Assembly: GCA_001880285.1 (NCBI GenBank) | Contig: CP016269.1 | Span: forward strand, 2,986,501-3,050,500 | Length of the DNA stretch: 64,000 nucleotides | Origin: Flavobacteriaceae bacterium UJ101 | Lineage (GTDB): Bacteria > Bacteroidota > Bacteroidia > Flavobacteriales > UJ101 | Direction of reading: 5' to 3' | Part shown: positions 53,392 to 63,611 of the stretch, piece after piece | Numbering within the stretch: position 1 is the first letter of the stretch | How the letters are laid out: the number at the start of each line of letters is the position of its first letter | The notes under the pieces: model-generated | What the model was told of the DNA's origin: nothing | Seen by the model: the letters and a program-made list of their open reading frames with translations, nothing else | Database searches by the model: none | Position numbers and translations under genes: made by a program

Positions 53392-54978
53392 TCATGTAAT
53401 TACAGGTCTTATTATAAATTTTCTCCCATTTTTGGCTTGAGGCCCTATAGAGAATGTAGCGAATGCATCAGCATTCATGTCACGATATTCCCATTTTATG
53501 GCAAAAGTATCTCTATCATATAAATACATTCTACCATTAAGTTTAGGTGATCGATACGATTTAAACCACAAATCACCTTTTCTATTATAGATTTCGATTT
53601 TCCCAAACCAAGGATCTTTATAAATACCTATATAGCTTTCTTTAGCAAAAGATTTGAATTTATTTTTCTCAACTTTTTCCCATACTTCCTTGGTAAAGGA
53701 ATCTTCTTTTTTAACTCTATTTTGAATATCTTTAGCTTTTTTAAGATAATCATATTTTTCTACATTAAGAAACGTATCTATGAGGGTTCTTGATACCACC
53801 GCATTTAACAAGTATGATTTCATTGAATTACTCATAACCACAATGCCTAATTCGATATCGGGAATCATAATAACTTCAGAAACCATTCCAGGTCCTAATC
53901 CACTATGGTTTACTTTTAAATTTCCCATAACATCAGATAAATACCATCCTAATCCATATCCCGAAAAGTGATTTTTATATCTGGAGTTTGATTTTTTTTT
54001 AATTGGAGTGTAAATGTGCCACATCTCATCCTGTTGTTCTTTAGAAAAAAGCTGTTTTTTTAAATCGTTACCATATTTTCCTTCATTTAGATGAGCTAGC
54101 ATCCAAATGCACATGTCTGAAGCACTAGATAAAATAGAACCATCCGCTCCGTTAACTCCAGAATTAATTTGAGTATGATTTATTGGTACTAAAGAATCTT
54201 GAAAAGAATGTGGTCTGGCCAATTTATCTAAATTTATTACTTCGCCTATCTCACTATATGTGTTTTTCATTTTTAATGGATTAATAATCTCCTTATGTAC
54301 AAACGATTTCCAACTTTGTTTACTTACTCTTGCAATAATTTCACCTGCAACCAAGTATAATAAATTATCATAATCATATTGAGTTCTAAAATCAGATGAA
54401 GGTTCAAAGTATTGAAAGCAAGTTAAAACATCTTTCATGGTGAAATCTGATCCATCAGGAAAAAACATAAGATCGCCAGCTCCTAAGCCTAGTCCACTTC
54501 TATGTGTTAAAAGATCCACTATAGTAAAATTATTGGTAACATAATCATTGTACATTTTAAACTCAGGAATAAACTTGACCACTTTATCTGTCCATTTAAT
54601 TTTCTTACGATCTACAAGAATGGCTAATGATGCAGTAGTAAAAGCTTTAGTATTTGAAGCTATGGCAAAAGGAGTGTCTTTAGTTACTTTTTCGTTTGTA
54701 TTCACAGATTTAATGCCATAACCTTTAGCATGTAGTACTTTACCATCTTTAACAACCCCAACCGCAAAACCCACTACTCCTTCCAAATCACCTATTGCTA
54801 TTTTCACTATACTATCGATTTGATTAGAGTTTATCTGCTTAATATCATCTTTATTGCTTACAAGTATTTTTTTATCTTGACTTTCTTGTTCAATGTATGT
54901 TGATGATATCTTATCATTTGTGTTCTTGCAAGAAATTAGACAAGCTAGACATATGGTCGTAATTAGTATTTCTTTCAT
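53392..54978 (-). CDS. Serine hydrolase lipoprotein (beta-lactamase-like), 3' end replaced by transposon
   Basis: The present frame is 528 residues. It has a lipoprotein signal (LACLISC) and a class C beta-lactamase-like domain with the SxxK motif in AIASNTKAFTTAS, a YxN motif in QYDYDNLLYLVAGE and an HSGLGPGM block, followed by a DUF3471-type C-terminal domain starting near FAKESYIGIYKDPW. The last 17 residues (from PQAKNGRKF) are encoded by the transposon end, and the true 34-residue C terminus lies 8.9 kb away at 44404-44507. It may still fold, because the catalytic part is intact. It overlaps the MarR gene by 4 nt (ATGA). Confidence 0.85.
   Translation of the reverse strand: MKEILITTICLACLISCKNTNDKISSTYIEQESQDKKILVSNKDDIKQINSNQIDSIVKIAIGDLEGVVGFAVGVVKDGKVLHAKGYGIKSVNTNEKVTKDTPFAIASNTKAFTTASLAILVDRKKIKWTDKVVKFIPEFKMYNDYVTNNFTIVDLLTHRSGLGLGAGDLMFFPDGSDFTMKDVLTCFQYFEPSSDFRTQYDYDNLLYLVAGEIIARVSKQSWKSFVHKEIINPLKMKNTYSEIGEVINLDKLARPHSFQDSLVPINHTQINSGVNGADGSILSSASDMCIWMLAHLNEGKYGNDLKKQLFSKEQQDEMWHIYTPIKKKSNSRYKNHFSGYGLGWYLSDVMGNLKVNHSGLGPGMVSEVIMIPDIELGIVVMSNSMKSYLLNAVVSRTLIDTFLNVEKYDYLKKAKDIQNRVKKEDSFTKEVWEKVEKNKFKSFAKESYIGIYKDPWFGKIEIYNRKGDLWFKSYRSPKLNGRMYLYDRDTFAIKWEYRDMNADAFATFSIGPQAKNGRKFIIRPVIT
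53409..53444 (-). repeat. Right terminal inverted repeat of Tn3-family element
   Basis: Reverse complement of 44514-44549 with no mismatch; on minus it starts GGCCTCAAGCC at 53444. It is followed outward by the second CTATAG (53445-53450). It forms the foreign 3' end of the hydrolase reading frame. Confidence 0.9.
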
Positions 54979-55412
54979 TTTGCTGTATTTATGATTATTT
55001 TATTTAATAGATCAAAAAGTACCTCCATCTCATTTTCGGTTATATTATTTTGGGCAATTTTTCTGTTTTCAATAATTATAGGAATTGCTAAATCCAATAA
55101 TTGTTTTCCTTTTGGGGTGATTTTTAAGTCTTTTTTTCTGCGATCATTTTTATTTTCTTCTCTTTTTATAAAATCTTCTTTAACTAATAGTTCTGTCATT
55201 CTTGTGATTGATGCAACGTCTTTAAACAATAATTTTGCTAATTCTATTTGACTTATTTCAGAGTTCCTTTCAATTTGTATCATTAGCATAATTTGATTTA
55301 TCGTTATTTTATATCCGAGTTTGTTTAAGTTTCCTTGTGCCATTACTCGGTATTGCTTTATTGCTTTTTCTATTTGGTAGAAGATTGTTTCCGAAGGGTT
55401 TTTAAATTCCAT
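54975..55412 (-). CDS. MarR-family transcriptional regulator
   Basis: 145 residues, winged HTH. The core is YKITINQIMLMIQIERNSEISQIELAKLLFKDVASITRMTELLVKEDFIKREENKNDRRKKDLKITPKG, which includes recognition helix and wing. It overlaps the serine hydrolase start by 4 nt, so it forms an operon with the transposon-split gene. An 18-bp perfect palindrome just upstream, overlapping its -7 box, is the likely autoregulatory operator. The ligand is unknown. Confidence 0.9.
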   Translation of the reverse strand: MEFKNPSETIFYQIEKAIKQYRVMAQGNLNKLGYKITINQIMLMIQIERNSEISQIELAKLLFKDVASITRMTELLVKEDFIKREENKNDRRKKDLKITPKGKQLLDLAIPIIIENRKIAQNNITENEMEVLFDLLNKIIINTAK

Positions 55413-55429
55413 TATATTATTTTATTGAT

Positions 55430-55453
55430 ACAAATATAATTGATATATCAATT
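55430..55453 (-). promoter_or_regulatory. MarR promoter and palindromic operator
   Basis: TAATTGATATATCAATTA (55436-55453) is a perfect 18-bp palindrome. It overlaps the minus-strand -7 box TATATTTG (55437-55430), 17 nt before the MarR ATG. Binding here would block transcription. Confidence 0.65.
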
Positions 55454-55608
55454 AATATAACAAATTTATCATTTTTTATTCATTATGTTTGACATAATTA
55501 TATATACATTTCTTTTCCTGTCAACTTGGTTGTTCAAAATCGGGACATATAGTAGGTGTTAATTTGGATTTCATTCTATTTTTGAATTGGAAACCTATGA
55601 AATAATAA

Positions 55609-55636
55609 AAAGCCTAGTCATGCATAACTAGGCTTT
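55609..55636. terminator. Intrinsic terminator after SDR gene
   Basis: Perfect 10-bp stem AAAGCCTAGT / ACTAGGCTTT with an 8-nt loop, 35 nt beyond the SDR stop on the minus strand. Confidence 0.75.
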
Positions 55637-55670
55637 AATCGTCTTATAAGTTTAGAAGGTACCTTAATAT

Positions 55671-56531
55671 TTATAAAAAACTACCTTTTATTTGCTCAAC
55701 TACTTTTGTTCCATCTGGATCAGATTCTGTTTTTATTTTACAAAAAGCTTCTGCCCAGCTAGAAGTACGAACTCTAAGTGGCGCTTTATCTGCTTTTGTA
55801 ACTTCAAGAATAACTTCCGCTACTTGAAGTCCTGTTTGATATATAGGCTCTGTACTCTCACTAGCTCGTTTTTGACTACCAGCCATATATCGTTCAAAAA
55901 TAGGCAAATACTCCCCTGTCGCTAAACCTTCTGTTGTTGTAGTCTTTTGAATAGCAGAAGTCATAAATTCCGTTGAAATTCCACCTGGTTCAACACATGA
56001 AATCTTAATATTGAAAGCATCTGAGACATAAGTTGCGAGTGCTTCCATATAGCCTTCTACCGCAAATTTTGCTCCACAATACAATTCATTAAATGGTTGT
56101 CCAATTAAACCTCCCACCGAAGTTACACTAATAATTTCACCTGATTTTTGTTTTCTCATATAAGGTAAAACGGCCTGTGTACAGAAAACGACACCGTGAT
56201 AATTAACATCCGTAACCCATTTTATTTCCTCCTCAGAAGCATGCTCTGTTGTTTTTGCAAAACCGGCTCCAGCGTTATTTAATAAAACATCTATCTTCCC
56301 CTCTTGCTCTATAACGGTACTAACTGCTTGATTAATAGATTCAAGGTCTGTGACATCCAAAGATAATATTTCAATATCTAAGTTTTCTTCTGCAATTTTT
56401 GCTTTAAGAGCATCTGCCTTTTTAAGATTTCGCATAGTTGCATATACCCTATAGTTATTTTTTGCAAATAAAATAGCACTTTCAAACCCAACACCTGTTG
56501 AAGTTCCTGTAATTAAAATATTTTTTTTCAT
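55671..56531 (-). CDS. Short-chain dehydrogenase/reductase (SDR)
   Basis: 286 residues, classical SDR. The cofactor motif is TGTSTGVGFES near residue 8, then LLNNAGAG, the catalytic Ser in ISVTSVGG and the YxxxK motif in YCGAKFAVEGY. An NADP(H) preference is likely but not certain. Substrate is unknown. It lies downstream of a TetR regulator on the same strand, separated by 49 nt that contain an operator-like palindrome, so it is probably induced by the ligand of that regulator. Confidence 0.9.
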   Translation of the reverse strand: MKKNILITGTSTGVGFESAILFAKNNYRVYATMRNLKKADALKAKIAEENLDIEILSLDVTDLESINQAVSTVIEQEGKIDVLLNNAGAGFAKTTEHASEEEIKWVTDVNYHGVVFCTQAVLPYMRKQKSGEIISVTSVGGLIGQPFNELYCGAKFAVEGYMEALATYVSDAFNIKISCVEPGGISTEFMTSAIQKTTTTEGLATGEYLPIFERYMAGSQKRASESTEPIYQTGLQVAEVILEVTKADKAPLRVRTSSWAEAFCKIKTESDPDGTKVVEQIKGSFL

Positions 56532-56545
56532 AATTATTTTTTATA

Positions 56546-56562
56546 GAATGAATGTTCATTCC
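56546..56562 (-). promoter_or_regulatory. TetR operator upstream of SDR gene
   Basis: Minus strand GGAATGAACATTCATTC, a dyad with GAATGAA arms. It shares the half-site GGAATGA..ATTC with the site at 57151-57166 ahead of the TetR gene. Confidence 0.5.
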
Positions 56563-56580
56563 AAATTAATGATAAATTTT

Positions 56581-57132
56581 TTATTCTTTAATCGCATCCC
56601 AAACCAAATTCATTTGATTTTTAAGCGATGTATTATTCGTTTTCATTTCATTAAAATACCATCTCAAATAAGATAATATTGAACCACTTATAAATATTAA
56701 CAATTCACTTGATTCTATATTTTTAATAATTCGTTGTTCCTTTCCTGTATTGAGTAATTCAATAACAGGTGAAATTAATTTTTTTCCTGCTTCTCTACTT
56801 TCTTCAGTAATAATTGGTGAGGCTTGTAATTGCTCCATAAATTTAAAATACAATGGGTTTTGTATAAAAAATTCAATTATTGATGTAAAATATAACTCAA
56901 ATTGGGTTCTGATTGGCTTACTTTTGTCAAAATCTATAAAAATAGACATTTCTTTAGCTTTTATACTAACATAAATCTCATTAATTAATAATTCCTTGTT
57001 AGGAAAATAATTATAAATGGTCCCCATTCCAGTACCCGCTACTTTTGCGATTGCAGACATAGGAGTATTATGGATTCCTGTTTCTGTAAGAAGTTGAAGT
57101 GCTGAAGCTAATATGGTTTCTTTCTTATTCAC
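56581..57132 (-). CDS. TetR/AcrR-family transcriptional regulator
   Basis: 183 residues. The N-terminal HTH is visible (KKETILASALQLLTETGIHNTPMSAIAKVAGTGMGTIYNYFPNKELLINEIY), followed by a divergent ligand-binding domain. The start codon is GTG at 57132, with a TATATTTG box (57144-57137) close ahead, so the mRNA may be leaderless. It is followed by the SDR gene, and both promoters carry related palindromes. Confidence 0.88.
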   Translation of the reverse strand: MNKKETILASALQLLTETGIHNTPMSAIAKVAGTGMGTIYNYFPNKELLINEIYVSIKAKEMSIFIDFDKSKPIRTQFELYFTSIIEFFIQNPLYFKFMEQLQASPIITEESREAGKKLISPVIELLNTGKEQRIIKNIESSELLIFISGSILSYLRWYFNEMKTNNTSLKNQMNLVWDAIKE

Positions 57133-57136
57133 TTGG

Positions 57137-57166
57137 CAAATATAAAAAAATGGAATGATTATTCCA
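57137..57166 (-). promoter_or_regulatory. TetR promoter and operator
   Basis: TGGAATGATTATTCCA (57151-57166) is an operator-like dyad next to the minus-strand -7 box TATATTTG (57144-57137). It is similar to the dyad upstream of the SDR gene. Confidence 0.5.
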
Positions 57167-57339
57167 AAATATTTATTAAAGACTTATAATTGTTAGTATA
57201 AATTTTCTCTTATTTTATATTGTGACTTATTATAATTTATTACTTGTATTTTTTTCATAATGCTTTAACTTAATTTAAAACACTCATCGAAAAATTATTG
57301 GTTCTATTAAATCATTTTTATTATATTCGTCCTGATATA

Positions 57340-57424
57340 AACTTTAGGGGTGTTCTAATTTTTTAGAACTGAGAAATTACCCTTTGAACCTGATACTGTT
57401 TGTACAGTCGTAGGAAAAAGTTGA
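57340..57424 (+). ncRNA. TPP riboswitch (thi-box)
   Basis: The conserved core is readable: GGGGTGTTC, then GAACTGAGAAATTACCC, TTTGAACCTGATACTG, and the closing TCGTAGGAAAAAGTT. P1 is formed by AACTTT (57340-57345) and AAAGTT. It lies about 100 nt upstream of thiS in a 391-bp non-coding stretch and should reduce expression of the whole thiamine operon when thiamine pyrophosphate is high. Between it and thiS no clear Shine-Dalgarno is visible. The rest of the 57133-57339 region shows no further gene. Confidence 0.93.
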
Positions 57425-57523
57425 TTTCATTCGAAATTCTCCTTTTAATTAGTCTAATTCCTTAGATTAATTTCAATAAAGTTTATGGTATTAAAATTTT
57501 AGAAATCTGAAAATTGATTTAAA

Positions 57524-57727
57524 ATGATATCAATAAACGTAAATAAAACTCCAAAAAGAGTTGAAAAGAACATATCTGTAAAAAGGCTTCTTTTCACTTT
57601 ACAGCAACCTTCAGAAGGTATTGCAGTAGCCGTTAATCATCATGTAATTATTCAAGACAAATGGGAAACAACGTTTCTTCAAGAAAATGATTCTATTTTG
57701 ATTATTCAGGCAGCTCAAGGAGGTTAG
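57524..57727 (+). CDS. thiS: Thiamine sulfur-carrier protein ThiS
   Basis: 67 residues with a ubiquitin-like fold and the obligatory C-terminal Gly-Gly (IIQAAQGG). It carries the sulfur for thiazole synthesis as a thiocarboxylate and delivers it to ThiG. It is the first gene of the riboswitch-controlled operon. It needs adenylation by ThiF, which is not encoded in this cluster. Confidence 0.93.
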   Translation: MISINVNKTPKRVEKNISVKRLLFTLQQPSEGIAVAVNHHVIIQDKWETTFLQENDSILIIQAAQGG

Positions 57728-57771
57728 ACCATTTTACTCCATTTATTTTATTAAAGAATTTAAAAAATTAA

Positions 57772-59631
<1,860 letters not shown>

Positions 59632-59637
59632 AACGAT

Positions 59638-60243
59638 ATGCTAATTGTTATTTCACAAGAAGAAAATAGTACAAATGAAATGATGGTTTTACAACAATTA
59701 TTTGAACTCGGTTTAACTACATTTCATCTTAGAAAACCTTTTCAAACTATTGAAGAAACACGTCACTATTTGAATAAAATTCCAAGTAAATATCATTCAA
59801 ATATTGTACTACATCAATATCATGAACTTGTTGATGAATATAATGTAAAAGGTATTCATTTAAAGGAAAATGATCGAGTAAAAAGGGCTTTTGAACTTGA
59901 AGATGATATACTATTTTTTAAGAAAAAGTATAATAAAACCGTAAGTTCATCCTTTCACGCCTTAAAGGGAATAGTAAACTCCCCTATTCTTTTTGATTAT
60001 GTATTTCTAAGTCCTGTTTTTCATTCTATTTCAAAGAAAAATTATAGTGGGAAACAATTTGATGTACACTCTATTCATCAAAAGACCATTGCTTTAGGAG
60101 GTATTTCTTTTACAACGATTCCAAAAGCAATAAAATTAGGATACGATGGTGTTGCCGTTATGGGAAGTATTTGGAAAAATAAAAATCCAATAGTTGAATT
60201 TAAAAAAATACAATCATGTCTCTATCCCGCCCCATCGCATTAA
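59638..60243 (+). CDS. TenI/ThiE-like protein
   Basis: 201 residues with a TIM-barrel of the thiamine phosphate synthase family (GLTTFHLRKP, KGIHLKENDR, DYVFLSPVFHSISKKNYSG, IALGGIS, DGVAVMGSIW). It is more divergent than the ThiE encoded further on: the usual NDR-type pyrophosphate residues are replaced. It may be a TenI-type thiazole tautomerase rather than a second ThiE. It overlaps thiD by 28 nt. The TenI assignment is inference. Confidence 0.8.
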   Translation: MLIVISQEENSTNEMMVLQQLFELGLTTFHLRKPFQTIEETRHYLNKIPSKYHSNIVLHQYHELVDEYNVKGIHLKENDRVKRAFELEDDILFFKKKYNKTVSSSFHALKGIVNSPILFDYVFLSPVFHSISKKNYSGKQFDVHSIHQKTIALGGISFTTIPKAIKLGYDGVAVMGSIWKNKNPIVEFKKIQSCLYPAPSH

Positions 60244-60965
60244 CTATATCAGGTTTAGATCCTTCAGCAGGTGCTGGAATGTTAGCTGATATCAAAACAT
60301 TTGAAAACTTGAAATGTTATGGTCTTGGAGTTTGTTCAGCCAATACAATTCAAAATGAAAAGCAATTTACAGCTTGTTTCTGGACACCAAAAGAGCATAT
60401 TTTAAAACAGCTGGATACTGTATTGAGTAATTATTCCATTGAATATATAAAAATTGGAATCATTGAAGATTGGAATTATTTATTGGAAATAATTCAATGT
60501 ATAAAAGCTCAAAATAAAGCTGTAAAAATTATACTAGATCCTGTAATACAATCTAGTACAGGTTTTTACTTCCATGAAAATGAACGTATTATGATAGATA
60601 TTTTAAAACACCTCTATCTTATTACACCCAATTATAAAGAAATTCAACAATTTTTTCCTGATCAATCCATTCTTGAGAGTATACAAATATTGCAATCACA
60701 ATGTAATGTATTGCTGAAAGGAGGTCATCGTGAAAGTCAAAAAGGATTAGACGAATTATTTCTTACCAATGGAAATGTAATTCAATATACATCACAACAA
60801 CTATCGAAATACGAAAAACATGGTAGCGGTTGTGTTTTTTCTTCTGCTATTACGGCTTATTTAGCTTTAGGAAACTCATTAGTTGTAGCATGTCAAAAAG
60901 CAAAATTATATATCGAACAATTTTTAAATTCAAATCCTACTCTATTAGGATATCATACATTATAA
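60216..60965 (+). CDS. thiD: Hydroxymethylpyrimidine/phosphomethylpyrimidine kinase
   Basis: 249 residues. Ribokinase-like fold: SGLDPSAGAGMLADIKTFE at residues 13-31 and the C-terminal ATP/anion-hole block KHGSGCVFSSAITAYLALG. It phosphorylates HMP and HMP-P to give the pyrimidine half of thiamine. Its start overlaps the end of the TenI-like gene by 28 nt. Confidence 0.93.
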   Translation: MSLSRPIALTISGLDPSAGAGMLADIKTFENLKCYGLGVCSANTIQNEKQFTACFWTPKEHILKQLDTVLSNYSIEYIKIGIIEDWNYLLEIIQCIKAQNKAVKIILDPVIQSSTGFYFHENERIMIDILKHLYLITPNYKEIQQFFPDQSILESIQILQSQCNVLLKGGHRESQKGLDELFLTNGNVIQYTSQQLSKYEKHGSGCVFSSAITAYLALGNSLVVACQKAKLYIEQFLNSNPTLLGYHTL

Positions 60966-60967
60966 AG

Positions 60968-61576
60968 ATGAAGTCATTATTATATTATATTTCACAAGGT
61001 GAAACCCCTGCAGATCATTTAAAGAATATTGAAAATGTATGTAGAGCAGGTATTTCATGGATTCAATTACGTATGAAAAACACGTCCGAATCTATTGTAT
61101 TAAAAACAGCTCAAAAAGCAAAAATTATCTGTGATCAGTATCATGCTAAATTGATTATTAACGATCATCCTTCAGTAGCTCAAAAAGTTAATGCTTATGG
61201 ATTACATTTAGGCTTAAACGATTTAACACCCGACGAAGCTAGAAAAATTTTTAAAAAGGGTCTTATAGGAGGTACAGCCAATACATTAGATGATTGTTTA
61301 TTACGAATTGAACAACAAGTAGATTATATTGGTTTAGGTCCTTTTCGATATACTCAAACAAAAGAAAAATTAAGTCCTATTTTAGGTATTGAAGGATATC
61401 AAACTATTTTGAAACATTTAAAAAAGCAAAACTATTCTATTCCTATTGTTGCTATAGGAGGTATAAAATCACCTGATTTTGAGCCGCTATTAGAAACCGG
61501 AATTCATAAAATTGCCGTTTCAGGAATTCTTTCAAATCAAAGTAGTGAAACCATACATTCTATTTTCAAACCATAA
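60968..61576 (+). CDS. thiE: Thiamine phosphate synthase
   Basis: 202 residues from ATG 60968, 2 nt after the thiD stop. A longer frame from 60830 would run inside thiD and is rejected. It joins HMP-PP and thiazole phosphate. Visible blocks are [43 protein letters not shown], and PIVAIGGI. The Gln/Arg and Asn-Asp residues that bind the pyrophosphate are present, so this is probably the real ThiE of the operon. Confidence 0.92.
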   Translation: MKSLLYYISQGETPADHLKNIENVCRAGISWIQLRMKNTSESIVLKTAQKAKIICDQYHAKLIINDHPSVAQKVNAYGLHLGLNDLTPDEARKIFKKGLIGGTANTLDDCLLRIEQQVDYIGLGPFRYTQTKEKLSPILGIEGYQTILKHLKKQNYSIPIVAIGGIKSPDFEPLLETGIHKIAVSGILSNQSSETIHSIFKP

Positions 61577-61587
61577 TTTCTCTTAAA

Positions 61588-62370
61588 ATGAATAAAGATC
61601 TATTACGAATAGCTGATAAAACATTTTCATCACGATTGTTTACAGGAACAGGAAAATTCAGTACTCCGAATTTAATGAAAGAAGCGATTTCTATTTCTGA
61701 TAGTGAATTGGTAACCGTCGCTTTAAAACGTGTGGATATAGAAAAAGAAAACGATCACCTTCTCTCCTATTTAAATGATGAAAAAATTAATTTATTACCC
61801 AATACCTCTGGTGTACGAAATGCTGAAGAAGCTATTTTTGCAGCAAAATTAGCACGAGAAGCGTTTCAAACCAATTGGATTAAATTAGAAATTCATCCAG
61901 ATCCAAAATATTTACTCCCCGACCCCATTGAAACGTTAAAAGCAGCTGAAAAATTAGTCAAATTAGGTTTTGTGGTAATGCCTTACATTCATGCTGATCC
62001 CGTATTGTGTAAACGATTGGAAGATGTTGGAATACAAAGTGTGATGCCTCTGGGTTCTCCTATTGGTAGTAATCAAGGAATTAAAACCAAAGAATTTTTA
62101 GAAATCATTATAGAGCAAAGTAATGTTCCGGTTATTGTAGATGCCGGTATTGGAGCTCCTTCTCATGCAGCTTATGCAATGGAATTAGGTGCAGATGCAG
62201 TCCTTATCAATACAGCCATTTCCGTTTCTCCAAATCCTATTGAAATGGCCAAAGCTTTTAAACTAGCCGTACAAGCTGGTAGGACAGCTTATCAGGCAAA
62301 ATTAGCGCCACAAGATCAAAAAGCACATGCAAGTTCACCTCTAACCTCCTTTTTAAATGACTCATTTTAA
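61588..62370 (+). CDS. thiG: Thiazole synthase ThiG
   Basis: 260 residues. TIM barrel with the Schiff-base lysine in [11 protein letters not shown] near residue 97 and the phosphate-binding [28 protein letters not shown]. It forms the thiazole ring from deoxyxylulose phosphate, dehydroglycine and ThiS-thiocarboxylate. It overlaps thiH by 14 nt. Confidence 0.96.
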   Translation: MNKDLLRIADKTFSSRLFTGTGKFSTPNLMKEAISISDSELVTVALKRVDIEKENDHLLSYLNDEKINLLPNTSGVRNAEEAIFAAKLAREAFQTNWIKLEIHPDPKYLLPDPIETLKAAEKLVKLGFVVMPYIHADPVLCKRLEDVGIQSVMPLGSPIGSNQGIKTKEFLEIIIEQSNVPVIVDAGIGAPSHAAYAMELGADAVLINTAISVSPNPIEMAKAFKLAVQAGRTAYQAKLAPQDQKAHASSPLTSFLNDSF

Positions 62371-63466
62371 AACCCTACTAAATCAATACAATTGGGATGC
62401 AATACATGAAAATATTCAACAAAAAACAACCCAAGATGTTTTAAATGCTTTGCAAAAAAACAAACGAAATTTAGAAGATTTCAAAGCACTCATATCGCCT
62501 GCTGCAAAACCGTTTTTAGAACAGATGGCACAAATGAGTAAATCATTGACACAAAAAAGGTTTGGTCATACTATGCAAATGTACGTTCCACTTTATTTGA
62601 GTAATGAATGTCAGAATATTTGTACGTATTGTGGATTTAGTTTTACCAATAAAATTCCAAGACGTACGTTAACACATAATGAAATTTTAAAAGAGGTTAC
62701 CTACCTAAAAGATAAAGGATACGATCATATTTTATTGGTCACAGGGGAAGCCAATCAAATAGTAAATGCCAATTACATTAAAAGTGTTATTCAATTGATT
62801 CAAGACTCTTTTTCTAATATAACCATCGAAGTTCAACCTTTAGATCAAGAAGAATATGAAGAATTGATAAAAGAAGGACTTTATGCAGTTTTGGTTTATC
62901 AAGAAACCTATAATCAAACAACGTATAAAAAACATCATCCTAAGGGGAAAAAATCTAACTTTAATTACCGTCTTGAAACTCCAGATCGTTTAGGAAAAGC
63001 AGGAATTCATAAAATTGGATTAGGAACTTTATTAGGTCTGGAAGATTGGAGAACAGATAGTTTTTTTACAGCATTGCATTTACAGTATTTACAAAAAACG
63101 TATTGGAAAACACAGTATTCCATTTCTTTTCCACGACTTCGCCCTTTTTCAGGAGGAATTCAACCTAAAGTAAATATGTCCGATGCAGATTTGGTTCAAC
63201 TCATTTGTGCTTATCGTTTATTAGATGAAGAAATAGAATTATCTATTTCAACTCGTGAGCACCCTGTTTTTCGAGATCATATTGTATCACTAGGAATTAC
63301 CTCTATGAGTGCTGAATCAAAAACAAATCCCGGAGGGTATACAGTTGAAAAACAATCTTTAAAACAATTTGAAATTTCAGATGAGCGTACTACAGAACAA
63401 ATGGTTGGTGTTCTAAAAAAACAAGGAATTGAAGCTGTTTGGAAGGATTGGGAATATTTTAAATAG
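62357..63466 (+). CDS. thiH: 2-iminoacetate (tyrosine lyase) synthase ThiH
   Basis: 369 residues. The radical SAM cluster motif [10 protein letters not shown] is near residue 84. ThiH cleaves tyrosine to give dehydroglycine for ThiG, and there is no glycine oxidase (thiO) here, which fits an anaerobe-compatible route. RLRPFSGG and [12 protein letters not shown] are typical later blocks. It is the last gene of the operon. Confidence 0.96.
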   Translation: MTHFKTLLNQYNWDAIHENIQQKTTQDVLNALQKNKRNLEDFKALISPAAKPFLEQMAQMSKSLTQKRFGHTMQMYVPLYLSNECQNICTYCGFSFTNKIPRRTLTHNEILKEVTYLKDKGYDHILLVTGEANQIVNANYIKSVIQLIQDSFSNITIEVQPLDQEEYEELIKEGLYAVLVYQETYNQTTYKKHHPKGKKSNFNYRLETPDRLGKAGIHKIGLGTLLGLEDWRTDSFFTALHLQYLQKTYWKTQYSISFPRLRPFSGGIQPKVNMSDADLVQLICAYRLLDEEIELSISTREHPVFRDHIVSLGITSMSAESKTNPGGYTVEKQSLKQFEISDERTTEQMVGVLKKQGIEAVWKDWEYFK

Positions 63467-63564
63467 TGTAAATATTTGTAAGAAAAGAAAAAAGAATAAT
63501 GATTGATTTTTATTTTTTTAAATTTTATCATTCGTTAATCGATATTCTAAAATTAAAATAATAT

Positions 63565-63595
63565 AAAAAGAGAAGATTGTTTATCTTCTCTTTTT
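63565..63595. terminator. Bidirectional intrinsic terminator
   Basis: AAAAAGAGAAGAT / ATCTTCTCTTTTT, perfect 13-bp stem, loop 5 nt. It ends the thiamine operon and the convergent gene from the right. Confidence 0.85.
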
Positions 63596-63611
63596 ATATA
63601 TAACTATTTTA

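Larger units (their letters stand above)
44514..53444. mobile_element. Tn3-family transposon, 8931 bp
   Basis: Bounded by 36-bp identical inverted repeats (44514-44549 and 53409-53444, outer end GGCCTCAAGCC) and by the direct repeat CTATAG (44508-44513 and 53445-53450). It contains tnpA with its 3' end next to the left repeat, a divergent tnpR, and a putative res region between them. Cargo: histidine kinase, LytTR regulator, cadherin-repeat lipoprotein, DUF6515-like protein and Spy-like protein. It interrupts a serine-hydrolase gene in frame-restorable fashion. CTATAG is palindromic, so the matching arms appear 42 bp long. A 5-bp duplication with ends offset by one base cannot be excluded. 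Confidence 0.9.

Noticed and set aside
60830-60967. N-terminal extension of thiE.
   Set aside because: It lies inside thiD in another frame and resembles no ThiE N terminus; ATG 60968 fits the family and spacing.
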